A stretch of 50,087 nucleotides of DNA, from positions 1-50,087 of the forward strand of contig NZ_JAKEIO010000051.1 in assembly GCF_021474405.1 (NCBI RefSeq), given 5' to 3'. Source of the DNA: [Streptosporangium] indianense (lineage in GTDB: Bacteria > Actinomycetota > Actinomycetes > Streptomycetales > Streptomycetaceae). Within the stretch, counting starts at the first letter, position 1. The number at the start of each line of letters is the position of its first letter. The notes under the pieces are model-generated. The model was not told the origin of the DNA. It saw only the letters and a program-made list of their open reading frames with translations, and searched no databases. Below are positions 36,500-44,178 of the stretch, piece by piece. The position numbers were made by a program, and so were the translations under genes.

Positions 36500-37741
36500 T
36501 CACTCCGCCGGGCCGGCCTCACCACCGGTGGCCGGACGGCGGTCCAGCGCGGCGAGGACCCGCTGGGCCACCGGGTAGGTGCGGACGATCTCGCCCAGCG
36601 ACGTCGAGCCCTGTGTGATCTCCTTGAACGCCCTCCACGCCGGGCGGAAACCCGTCAGCGCCGCGTGGAACACCCCGGGGCGGCGCTCGAACACCGTCAG
36701 CAGCCGCTTGCCGACGCTCATCTCCACCCCGAGGCCGGCCTTGACCGCGAACGCGTAGTTGAGAGCCTGACGACGCGTGTCCACGGCGTCGTGCGCCTCG
36801 GCGATGCGCACCGCCCACTCCCCCGCGAGCCGGCCCGAGCGCAGCGCGAAGGAGATGCCCTCACGGGTCCACGGCTCCAGCAGTCCCGCCGCGTCACCGC
36901 ACACGAGCACCCGTCCGCGCGAGAGCGGGGAGTCGTCGGCGCGGCAGCGCGTCAGGTGGCCCGAGGAGATGCTCGGCTCGAACCCGGCAAGGCCCAGACG
37001 GCCGATGAACTCCTCCAAGTACCGCTTCGTCGCGGCGCCTTCACCCCGGGCCGAGATCACTCCGACCGTCAGGGTGTCGCCCTTGGGGAAGACCCAGCCG
37101 TAACTGCCGGGCAGGGGGCCCCACTCGATGAGCACCCGGCCCTTCCAGTCCTCCGCGACGGTCTCCGGCACCGGGATCTCCGCCTCCAGACCGAGATCGA
37201 CCTGGTCCAGCTTGACCCCGACGTGCGCCCCTATGCGGCTGGCGCTGCCGTCCGCCCCGACGACGGCCCGTGCCAGCACGACCTCGCCGCCCTGCAGGAC
37301 CACGGCGACCGTGCGCCGGTCCGGCACCGCCGAGCCGTGCTGCTCGACCCGCTGGACCGTGACGCCCGTCCGCAGCTCGGCGCCGGCCTTCTGGGCGTGC
37401 TCGACCAGCTGCTGGTCGAACTCGGGCCGGTTGATCAGCCCGAAGAGCATCTGCCGGGAGCGGCGCGTGCGCGTGAAGCGGCCGTTGTTGGAGAACGTCA
37501 CCGCACGCACCCGGTCCCTGAGCGGCAGCTCGAAGCCGGGCGGCAGGGCGTCGCGCGAGGGGCCGATGATGCCACCGCCGCACGTCTTGTACCGCGGCAG
37601 CTCCGCCTTCTCCAGCAAGAGCACGCGTCTGCCGGCCACCGCCGCCGCGTACGCGGCCGAAGCGCCCGCGGGTCCCGCGCCCACCACGACGACGTCCCAC
37701 ACCTGCCGCACGTCGTCCGCCGAAGTGTTCTCGCTGCTCAC
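36500..37741 (-). CDS. Geranylgeranyl reductase family FAD-dependent oxidoreductase
   Basis: 413-residue flavoprotein that saturates isoprenoid double bonds in menaquinone, lipids or related compounds. The FAD motif VVVGAGPAGASAAYAAA opens the protein, YKTCGGGIIG is the family's conserved Cys-Gly segment, and CGDAAGLLEPWTREGISFAL closes the FAD site. The GTG 37741 start is the best available; a much longer frame exists upstream without support. No neighbouring isoprenoid gene indicates the substrate, but menaquinone-chain reduction (MenJ-like) is the most common role. Confidence 0.85.
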   Translation of the reverse strand: MSSENTSADDVRQVWDVVVVGAGPAGASAAYAAAVAGRRVLLLEKAELPRYKTCGGGIIGPSRDALPPGFELPLRDRVRAVTFSNNGRFTRTRRSRQMLFGLINRPEFDQQLVEHAQKAGAELRTGVTVQRVEQHGSAVPDRRTVAVVLQGGEVVLARAVVGADGSASRIGAHVGVKLDQVDLGLEAEIPVPETVAEDWKGRVLIEWGPLPGSYGWVFPKGDTLTVGVISARGEGAATKRYLEEFIGRLGLAGFEPSISSGHLTRCRADDSPLSRGRVLVCGDAAGLLEPWTREGISFALRSGRLAGEWAVRIAEAHDAVDTRRQALNYAFAVKAGLGVEMSVGKRLLTVFERRPGVFHAALTGFRPAWRAFKEITQGSTSLGEIVRTYPVAQRVLAALDRRPATGGEAGPAE

Positions 37742-37878
37742 GATGGTCCGTTGCTCCCGATCAAAGCCGCCTGCCGCTGTCTCCCGCATCCTACGGCGGC
37801 GGTCACCGCAGGCCGCTGTGGGAGGATCGGCGGTGTGGGTGGCCCCTACAAGGGGACGCGCCCGCGCCACACGATCAC

Positions 37879-37896
37879 GCGTACCGAAAGGTACGC
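37879..37896 (+). other. Hairpin with GAAA tetraloop upstream of the M20 peptidase gene
   Basis: GCGTACC-GAAA-GGTACGC forms a perfect 7-bp stem with a GNRA tetraloop, 35 nt before the ATG. It is preceded by a smaller CCCCT-ACA-AGGGG hairpin. Both could lie in the 5' leader, but no function is known. Confidence 0.35.
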
Positions 37897-37931
37897 ATCC
37901 TGACAACGTCGCACCCACGAGGAGCGTGCCC

Positions 37932-39287
37932 ATGTCGTCGAATCCGGTCGCCGAGACCGTCGCCTCGCTGATGCCCAGGGCGAAGGAGGAGCTCACCGAA
38001 CTGGTGGCCTTCCGGTCGGTGGCGGACTTCGACCAGTTCCCGCGGAGCGAGAGCGAGGGTGCCGCCCGCTGGGTCGCCGACGCGCTCACCGCCGAGGGCT
38101 TCGAGGACGTGGCCCTGCTGGACACCCCCGACGGCACGCAGTCGGTCTACGGCTACCTGCCCGGCCCCGAGGGCGCGAAGACCGTCCTGCTCTACGCCCA
38201 CTACGACGTGCAGCCGCCGCTGGACGAGGCCGGCTGGACGACCCCGCCCTTCGAGCTGACCGAGCGGGACGGGCGCTGGTACGGGCGCGGGGCCGCCGAC
38301 TGCAAGGGCGGCGTGGTCATGCACCTGCTGGCGCTGCGCGCGCTGAAGGCGAACGGCGGCGTGCCCGTCCACGTGAAGGTGATCGCCGAGGGCTCGGAGG
38401 AGATGGGCACCGGCGGCCTGGAGCGGTACGCGGAGGAGCACCCCGGGCTGCTGGAGGCGGACACGATCGTCATCGGCGACGCGGGCAACTTCCGCGTCGG
38501 CCTGCCGACCGTCACCTCCACCCTGCGCGGCATGACCATGCTGCGCCTCCAGGTCGACACGCTCGCCGGCAACCTGCACTCGGGCCAGTTCGGCGGTGCC
38601 GCGCCCGACGCGCTGGCCGCGCTGATCCGCGTGCTGGACTCGCTGCGCGCCGAGGACGGCTCGACGACCGTCGACGGGCTCTCGGCCGACGCGGGCTGGG
38701 AAGGGCTGCAGTACGACGAGGAGCAGTTCCGGCAGGACGCCAAGGTGCTGGACGGTGTCGGGCTGATCGGGTCCGGGACGGTCGCCGACCGCATCTGGGC
38801 GCGCCCCGCCGTCACGGTCCTCGGCATCGACTGCCCGCCCGTGGTCGGCGCCACTCCGTCGGTGCAGGCCAGTGCCCGTGCGCTGATCAGTCTGCGGGTG
38901 CCGCCGGGCGTGGACGCCGGCGAGGCGACCAAGCTGCTCCAGGCGCACCTGGAGTCGCACACGCCGTGGGGCGCGCGGCTGAGCACCGAGCAGATCGGCC
39001 AGGGCCAGGCGTTCCGCGCCGACACCACCAGCCCGGCGTACCAGGCCATGGCGGCCGCGATGGCCGTGGCCTACCCGGGCCAGGAGATGCAGTACGCGGG
39101 GCAGGGCGGCTCCATCCCGCTGTGCAACACGCTGGCCGCCCTCTACCCGCGTGCGGAGATCCTGCTCATCGGCCTGAGCGAGCCGGAGGCGCAGATCCAC
39201 GCGGTGAACGAGAGCGTGTCCCCGGAGGAACTGGAGCGGCTGTCGGTGGCGGAGGCCCTGTTCCTGCGCAACTACGCGGCGAGCTGA
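37932..39287 (+). CDS. M20-family metallopeptidase (dipeptidase)
   Basis: 451-residue cytoplasmic zinc peptidase. The first metal motif is LLYAHYDVQPPLDEAGW, and WYGRGAADCKGGVVMHLLAL holds the bridging Asp. EGSEEMGTGG has the catalytic Glu pair, and GGSIPLCNTL with the late His (IHAVNE) completes the site. A lid/dimerisation domain occupies about residues 195-330. The pattern is that of M20 dipeptidases such as CNDP-like and Streptomyces homologues. GAGGAG precedes the ATG. A rho-independent hairpin follows the stop. Confidence 0.92.
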   Translation: MSSNPVAETVASLMPRAKEELTELVAFRSVADFDQFPRSESEGAARWVADALTAEGFEDVALLDTPDGTQSVYGYLPGPEGAKTVLLYAHYDVQPPLDEAGWTTPPFELTERDGRWYGRGAADCKGGVVMHLLALRALKANGGVPVHVKVIAEGSEEMGTGGLERYAEEHPGLLEADTIVIGDAGNFRVGLPTVTSTLRGMTMLRLQVDTLAGNLHSGQFGGAAPDALAALIRVLDSLRAEDGSTTVDGLSADAGWEGLQYDEEQFRQDAKVLDGVGLIGSGTVADRIWARPAVTVLGIDCPPVVGATPSVQASARALISLRVPPGVDAGEATKLLQAHLESHTPWGARLSTEQIGQGQAFRADTTSPAYQAMAAAMAVAYPGQEMQYAGQGGSIPLCNTLAALYPRAEILLIGLSEPEAQIHAVNESVSPEELERLSVAEALFLRNYAAS

Positions 39288-39305
39288 CCGCTCTGTCCCC
39301 AGCAG

Positions 39306-39333
39306 AAGGCCCTCGTCCCCGGACGGGGGCCTT
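39306..39333 (+). terminator. Rho-independent terminator after the M20 peptidase
   Basis: AAGGCCC-T-CGTCC-CC-GGACG-G-GGGCCTT forms a 13-bp stem with one T-G pair. The base ends in a short T-run (39332-39334), 18 nt after the stop codon. Confidence 0.75.
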
Positions 39334-39340
39334 TCCTGCG

Positions 39341-39474
39341 GATGTCGTCGAGCTGCTCCCCCTGACACCAGCCAGAGCCGGACCCGCAAGTGGTGCGACA
39401 TGAACACGTGCGGGAACCTCCAGCAGAAGGCGCGCTACGCCGACAAGCACCAGAGCGCCGGGTCGGCACCGTAG
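39341..39474 (+). pseudogene. Remnant of a CGNR zinc-finger protein
   Basis: In one frame (39376-39474) the sequence reads RTRKWCDMNTCGNLQQKARY and then ADKHQ before a stop. This is the C-terminal CGNR zinc-finger signature of ABATE/CGNR transcription factors. A short DVVELL stretch just before, in another frame, may be the helix that normally precedes it. The front Cys pair and the N-terminal domain are gone. The remaining bases up to 39600 hold no gene I can support. Confidence 0.65.
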
Positions 39475-39601
39475 TCGGCGGCTGACGGCGGTCGAGGGCC
39501 GGGAGCGATCCGCGCGAGCCGCGCGCTCCACGATGCACGCTCGGGCCGCGGTGAGAAGACAAGCAGAGCTTTTGCGCCAAGATCCCGCCCTCACCTCCAA
39601 C

Positions 39602-39620
39602 TGAGGTTAGGCAAAGCTAA
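39602..39620 (+). promoter_or_regulatory. Iron box (DmdR1/IdeR-type) upstream of the acetylglutamate kinase gene
   Basis: TGAGGTTAGGCAAAGCTAA resembles the actinomycete iron-box consensus TTAGGTTAGGCTNACCTAA, with core TTAG-N6-CTAA. It lies 55-75 nt before the GTG start. Repression under iron sufficiency is expected. Confidence 0.7.
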
Positions 39621-39675
39621 ATTGAGCCTCCCTGGCCCGGGCCTGCCCGGCACCGCCGTGAAAGGGAGTGACCGC

Positions 39676-40641
39676 GTGACCGTGACCGCCCCCCGAGAAG
39701 GGGAACCGTCCACCCCGGCACTTCCCTCGCCCCGGGAGCCGCGGGGCCGGGTGGTCGTCGTCAAGTTCGGCGGCAACGCCATGGTGGACGCGGATCTCCA
39801 ACCGGCCTTCGCGCGGGACGTCGTGGAGCTGTGGCACGCGGGGCTGCGCCCGGTCGTCGTGCACGGCGGCGGGCCGCAGATCAGCGCGATGCTGGACCGG
39901 CTCGGGCTGGAGAGCCGCTTCGAGGCGGGGCTGCGCGTGACCACGCCCGAGACCATGGACGTGGTGCGCATGGTGCTGACGGGTCGGGTCCAACGGGAGC
40001 TGGTCGGTCACATCAACGCCCACGGTCCCTACGCGGTGGGTCTGACCGGGGAGGACGCGCACACGATGACCGCCGTGCGGCGCACGGCCCGGGTCGACGG
40101 GCGCACGGTCGACATCGGTCTGGTCGGTGACGTGGTGGACGTCAACCCGGCCATGGTGCGCGCCCTGGTGGAGCAGGGGCACATCCCCGTCGTCTCCCCT
40201 GTCGCACGCGGCACGGACGGTCAGGTCTACAACGTGAACGCCGACCTGGCGGCCGCCGCCCTCGCCGTGGCCCTCGGCGCCGAGCGGCTGGTGATGCTCA
40301 CCGACGTGGCGGGCCTGTACGCGGACTGGCCGCGCAGCACCGAGGTGATCGGGCGTCTGACGGCCCGTGACCTGGACGGCCTGCTGCCGGGACTGGCCGG
40401 CGGGATGGTGCCGAAGATGGAGGGCTGTCTTCGGGCCGTCCGCGGCGGGGTGCGCGCGGCGCACGTGGTGGACGGGCGTGTGCCGCACGCGGTGCTGCGC
40501 AGTGTGCTCACCGGGACGGCCCCGGGCACCACAGTGGTGCCCGATCTGGTCACCACGTCCTCATCAGGACCTGCGCGTCGCGCCGCGGATCGAGGGAGTC
40601 CGCCCAGATGCGCGGCGCCTGACGGGCCGTCGTGTGCGTGA
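39676..40641 (+). CDS. argB: Acetylglutamate kinase (ArgB paralogue), iron-controlled
   Basis: 321-residue amino-acid kinase that phosphorylates N-acetylglutamate, the second step to ornithine. VVVVKFGGNAMVD and RPVVVHGGGPQISAMLDRLG form the nucleotide and substrate loops. VNADLAAAALAVALGAERLV and LTDVAGLYADW follow, then GGMVPKMEGCLRAVRGG near the end. GTG 39676 has AAGGGAG 7 nt upstream. The iron box directly in front and the neighbouring siderophore genes suggest a dedicated copy raising ornithine supply in iron starvation. The last 30 or so residues lack conservation and overlap the convergent acetyltransferase gene by 92 bp. Confidence 0.85.
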   Translation: MTVTAPREGEPSTPALPSPREPRGRVVVVKFGGNAMVDADLQPAFARDVVELWHAGLRPVVVHGGGPQISAMLDRLGLESRFEAGLRVTTPETMDVVRMVLTGRVQRELVGHINAHGPYAVGLTGEDAHTMTAVRRTARVDGRTVDIGLVGDVVDVNPAMVRALVEQGHIPVVSPVARGTDGQVYNVNADLAAAALAVALGAERLVMLTDVAGLYADWPRSTEVIGRLTARDLDGLLPGLAGGMVPKMEGCLRAVRGGVRAAHVVDGRVPHAVLRSVLTGTAPGTTVVPDLVTTSSSGPARRAADRGSPPRCAAPDGPSCA

Positions 40642-41074
40642 ATCCGTGGCGGAGGAACAGTCCGGCGCTGCCGGTGGTCGCCGTGAACAGGGCGTCGAGC
40701 GAGTGGGCCCGTGCCGTGGCCAGTACGGCGCGTAAGAGGCTCGCTCCCGCCCCGCTCCCCTGCCGGTGCGCCGCCACGCAGAAGTTGTAGACGACGCCCG
40801 GGCGTTCGCAGGCTTCGCGTCCCTCATCGCCGGGGTACGCACGCAGGCCCACGCAGCCGTCGAGGGTGCCGTCCGCGGCTTCGAGCACCAGGAAGTCGGC
40901 CGCTCGGGCGGTGTAGAGGGAGACGGGGCGGTCGCGCAGCGCGCCCGAGCGGACGAAGGGACGGGACAGGGCGGCCAGGGCGGCGGCCTCGTCCGGACGG
41001 GCGGTGCGCACGGGGGGTGCCGGCGTGAGGAGGGCGTGCGGCAGCGTGGCGGGGCGCGGCATGGCCGTGGACAA
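40550..41074 (-). CDS. GNAT-family N-acetyltransferase (ArgA-like)
   Basis: 174-residue acetyltransferase. The acetyl-CoA loop is YNFCVAAHRQGSGAGASLL, and the C-terminal TTGSAGLFLRHGF is the usual last strand of GNATs. The front part, with VRSGALRDRPVSLYTARAAD and DGCVGLRAY, resembles the short actinobacterial N-acetylglutamate synthases (ArgA). TTG 41074 is preferred because GGAAGGAA lies correctly before it; ATG 41062 is the alternative. It is on the mbtH strand behind the second iron box. With the ArgB paralogue it could supply N-acetylglutamate for siderophore ornithine. ArgA activity is inferred. Confidence 0.8.
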   Translation of the reverse strand: MSTAMPRPATLPHALLTPAPPVRTARPDEAAALAALSRPFVRSGALRDRPVSLYTARAADFLVLEAADGTLDGCVGLRAYPGDEGREACERPGVVYNFCVAAHRQGSGAGASLLRAVLATARAHSLDALFTATTGSAGLFLRHGFTHTTARQAPRIWADSLDPRRDAQVLMRTW

Positions 41075-41105
41075 GGGGTTCCTTCCCTCAGGTGGCGGAC
41101 CGGGA

Positions 41106-42680
41106 TCAGCCGCGCGGACGGACCGGGCGGCCGTCCACGTACGTCTCCACGACCTCGATGTCGCCGATGCGCGAGGTGCCGACGCGCCGGGGGTCGTCGG
41201 CCAGGACGACCAGGTCGGCGAGCTTGCCCGGGGTGAGACTGCCCAGACGGTCCTCCCAGTGGCAGGCGTGGGCGCCGGCCACGGTGTACGCGTGCAGGGC
41301 CTGCTCGACGGTGACGGCCTCGTCGGGGCCGATGAGCTGTCCGGAGACGGAGGCGCGTTCGACCATGAACTGGACGGCGCGCAGGGGCGATCCGTCGGCG
41401 ACCGGCCGGTCGGAGCTGCCGACCAGGGGGATGCCGTGATCCAGGAAGGCCCTGCCCCGGTACATCCAGGGCGCCCTGTCCGCGCCCATGACCGAGGCGT
41501 AGTCGTCGCCGAAGTACCGCAGAAAAGAGGGCTGGACGACCGCACTGACGCCGAGTCGTGCGAGGCGCGGCAGCTGGTCGGGGCGGATCAGCCCGGCGTG
41601 TTCGATGCGGTGGTGTGCCTCGGGGCGGGGCCGCAGACGCTGGGCGCGCTCGATCGCGTCCAGGGTGACGTCTGCCGCGCGGTCGCCGATCGCGTGCACG
41701 GCGAGCTGCCAGCCGGCCAGGTGGCCGTCCACGATCAGTTCCGTGAGGGCCTCCGGGTCCTCCTGCAACTGCCCGGCGTGGTCGAGCCCTTCGTAGGGGC
41801 TGGTGAGTGCGGCCGTACGGGCCATCATGCCGCCGTCGGTCCAGATCTTCAGCGCGCCCACGCTGAGCCGGTCGTCGCCGAGCCCGGTGCGCAGCCCGAG
41901 GTCGAGGGCGCGCGGGATACCGTCGGACTCGTGCGCGGTGACCGGGCGCAGCCGGTCCGCCGACACCATGAGCTGAACGCGCAGCGGCAACAGGTCCTTG
42001 TCGCGAGCGAGTTGGTAGGCGCCGAGTTCGACGGGGCTATGGCCGAAGAGGGTGCCGCCGATGCCCGCCTCGGCGCAGGCGGTGACGCCCTCGGCGAGAC
42101 AGGTGCGGGCCGCGCGGCCGATGGCCTCGGCCAGGTCCTCCTGGGAGTACGGAAGGCGCAGGGCGCGGGCGGCGCCCATGGCCCGCTCGGCGAGGAAGCC
42201 GTTCTCGTGCGGGGTGCCGGCGGGCAGCAGTTCCAGCACCGCGGTGTTGACCACGCAGCCGTGCCCGGAGTCGTGGAGCAGGTAGAGCTTGCGTCCGTCA
42301 CCGACCCGGTCCAGGTCGGCGGCGGTCAGATGGCGGCCCAGCGCCCGCTGGTCGTACCCGGCGACGCTCACCCAGTCGCCGGGTGCGCGGGTGCGGGCGA
42401 CGGCCTCGGCCACGACCGCGAGTGCGTCGTCGACTCGGGTGAGGCCGGCGATGCTCGGGGTGTTCTGCTTGAACCCCGTCCAGGCGAGGTGGACATGGGC
42501 GTCGATGAACCCCGGCAGCACCGTGGCGCCCTGGAGATCGACGACCTCCCGGGCGGGCAGGGAGGTCACGGCCTCGTCGAGGCCCGCGATCCTCCCCTGC
42601 CGGATGCCCAGGTCATGCGCGACCGGATGGTCCGGATCCATGGTGAGGAAACGGGCGTTGGTCAGCCTGGTGCACAGCAT
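41106..42680 (-). CDS. YtcJ-type metal-dependent amidohydrolase
   Basis: 524-residue amidohydrolase-superfamily enzyme. The metal ligands are in GFIDAHVHLAW (HxH), the later His of QLAVHAIGDRAAD and HHRIEHAGLI, and the Asp in LVGSSDRPV. The small beta domain returns at the C-terminus (GKLADLVVLADDP). The family hydrolyses exocyclic amides and N-acyl or N-formyl groups, but substrates are mostly unknown. It begins 7 nt after the mbtH stop on the same strand and is therefore probably iron-regulated with it. In the siderophore context it might deacylate an ornithine derivative or a siderophore fragment; this is speculation. Confidence 0.85.
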   Translation of the reverse strand: MLCTRLTNARFLTMDPDHPVAHDLGIRQGRIAGLDEAVTSLPAREVVDLQGATVLPGFIDAHVHLAWTGFKQNTPSIAGLTRVDDALAVVAEAVARTRAPGDWVSVAGYDQRALGRHLTAADLDRVGDGRKLYLLHDSGHGCVVNTAVLELLPAGTPHENGFLAERAMGAARALRLPYSQEDLAEAIGRAARTCLAEGVTACAEAGIGGTLFGHSPVELGAYQLARDKDLLPLRVQLMVSADRLRPVTAHESDGIPRALDLGLRTGLGDDRLSVGALKIWTDGGMMARTAALTSPYEGLDHAGQLQEDPEALTELIVDGHLAGWQLAVHAIGDRAADVTLDAIERAQRLRPRPEAHHRIEHAGLIRPDQLPRLARLGVSAVVQPSFLRYFGDDYASVMGADRAPWMYRGRAFLDHGIPLVGSSDRPVADGSPLRAVQFMVERASVSGQLIGPDEAVTVEQALHAYTVAGAHACHWEDRLGSLTPGKLADLVVLADDPRRVGTSRIGDIEVVETYVDGRPVRPRG

Positions 42681-42687
42681 CGGCGGA

Positions 42688-42900
42688 TCAGGCGTCCTGG
42701 GCGGTGGCCAGGGACCGGGGGCGCAGGTCCGTCCAGTGGGTCTCGACGTACTCCAGGCAGGCCTCGCGGGTGTTCTCGGCGAAGGCGACCGTCCAGCCCC
42801 CGGGTACCTCGGCGAAGGCCGGCCAGAGGGAGTGCTGGTCCTCGTCGTTCACCAGGACCAGGAAACGGCCTTCGTTGTCGTCGAAGGGGTTGGTGCTCAT
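42688..42900 (-). CDS. cchK: MbtH-like NRPS accessory protein
   Basis: 70-residue MbtH protein, a small partner that binds and activates adenylation domains. The family signature is clear: NPFDDNEGRFLVLVNDEDQH, then SLWPAFAEVPGGWTV, CLEYVETHWTDLRP. Conserved Trp and Pro positions are present. It is next to a divergent siderophore esterase, and a near-perfect iron box lies in the shared promoter region. The symbol follows the Streptomyces coelichelin cluster order as I recall it. Confidence 0.9.
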   Translation of the reverse strand: MSTNPFDDNEGRFLVLVNDEDQHSLWPAFAEVPGGWTVAFAENTREACLEYVETHWTDLRPRSLATAQDA

Positions 42901-42927
42901 GCGTACTGCCTCCTCGGAGGGCCAAGA

Positions 42928-42946
42928 TTAGGTTAGGCTCGCCTAA
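42928..42946. promoter_or_regulatory. Iron box (DmdR1/IdeR-type) between mbtH and esterase
   Basis: TTAGGTTAGGCTCGCCTAA is close to the consensus for DmdR1/IdeR repressors of Streptomyces. It is placed 28 nt before the minus-strand mbtH ATG and 48 nt before the plus-strand esterase ATG, so it can control both directions. Confidence 0.88.
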
Positions 42947-42993
42947 TTGACGGAGCCTAGCCTTTGGCCCTTCCCTCTCACAAGGAGACGTTC

Positions 42994-44100
42994 ATGCACG
43001 TGGCCGCGGCCGGCAGGGAGGACGTGTTCACCGGGTTCGGGTTGTCCGGGACGCCCGGCACGGACGGGTTCTGGGCCGGGGTGGGAGCGCCCGCGTCGGT
43101 GCCGGACGGTGAAGGCGGCTGGCGGACGCTGTTCCTGTGGCGCGGCCCGTCGCCGGTCACGATCGAGTTCGAGAGCTGGTCGGAGCCGGTGCCCCTGCGA
43201 CGCTGGGCCGGCTCGGACTGCTGGTACGCCGAGGTGCGCGTTCCCGCGCGGCTGCGGGTGACATACCGGTTCGTGGCGGGAGAGGGATGCCACGCCGACC
43301 CGTTCAACCCGGACGGCGCGGGTGGTGACCGGTCCGTCGCGGCGACCCCGGACGCCCCGGAGCAGCCGCACTGGCCCCTCGTCGCAGCCGATGCGGTGCT
43401 GCCCGTGCCGCGTGCGCGGATCCGCTGGGCGAGCGAGCGGCTGGGTGGGCGGCGTACGGTGCGGATCCATCCGGCGGGGGGTGGCGGGCCGGTGGTGCTG
43501 CTGCTCGACGGGGACGACTGGCTGTATCTGCATCCGGCCGTGACCGCGTTCGACTCGGCCGTGGCTGCGGGAGAGATGCCGCCGGTCACGCTGGTGTTCC
43601 TGCCGGCGAAGGACCGGGCCGCCGAGTTCACGTGCCGGCCCGAACTGTGGGAGGCCGTGCGCGACGAACTGCTGCCGTTGGTGGCGGAGTCGGGGGTGCC
43701 GGCCGACCCGGAGCGGCTGGTGGTCGCCGGGCAGAGTCTCGGGGGGCTGAGTGCGGTGTACGCGGCGCTTCAGTTTCCCGGTCTGGTGTCGCGGGTGGCG
43801 TGTCAGTCGGGGTCGTTCTGGTGGACGCCGGATGCTGTGAAGTCGTCCGATCCGCTGGGTGGGCCGGTCGGCGGGGCGATCGCCGGCCGGCTGCGGGAGG
43901 GTGCTGATCTGTCGGGGTTGCGCGTCGCGTTCGACGTGGGGGAACACGAGACGCGGATGCTGCCCCACTGCGGCCTGGTGGAGAGCTTGGCCGAGCAGTC
44001 GGGCGCGACCGTGCGGGTGTCCCGGTCCGCGTCGGGGCATGACCGGGCGGGGTGGCGTCATGCGCTGCTCAGGGATGTCGGCTGGGCCCTCGGTTCGTAG
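42994..44100 (+). CDS. cchJ: Enterochelin esterase-like siderophore hydrolase
   Basis: 368-residue serine hydrolase of the Fes/IroE type. The N-terminal sandwich domain (about residues 1-130) precedes an alpha/beta-hydrolase domain with nucleophile Ser248 in VVAGQSLGGLSAVYAAL and late His349 in SGHDRAGWRHAL; the acid is likely in FDVGEHE. Start ATG 42994 is supported by GGAG 6 nt upstream. No signal peptide is visible, so it should work in the cytosol. In the coelichelin cluster the esterase is proposed to help release the peptide because the synthetase has no thioesterase, and iron release is the alternative role. Confidence 0.88.
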   Translation: MHVAAAGREDVFTGFGLSGTPGTDGFWAGVGAPASVPDGEGGWRTLFLWRGPSPVTIEFESWSEPVPLRRWAGSDCWYAEVRVPARLRVTYRFVAGEGCHADPFNPDGAGGDRSVAATPDAPEQPHWPLVAADAVLPVPRARIRWASERLGGRRTVRIHPAGGGGPVVLLLDGDDWLYLHPAVTAFDSAVAAGEMPPVTLVFLPAKDRAAEFTCRPELWEAVRDELLPLVAESGVPADPERLVVAGQSLGGLSAVYAALQFPGLVSRVACQSGSFWWTPDAVKSSDPLGGPVGGAIAGRLREGADLSGLRVAFDVGEHETRMLPHCGLVESLAEQSGATVRVSRSASGHDRAGWRHALLRDVGWALGS

Positions 44101-44178
44101 GCGGGTGGGGGTGCGCGGGGGCTGGTCGCGTCGTTCCCCGCGCCCCTGAGGGCATGTCCCCCTGGCCCCCTCCGGGCG

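Noticed and set aside
36500..38137. Long form of the geranylgeranyl reductase starting at 38137
   Set aside because: The added residues overlap the M20 gene and show no homology. The FAD motif lies about 20 residues after GTG 37741, as usual.
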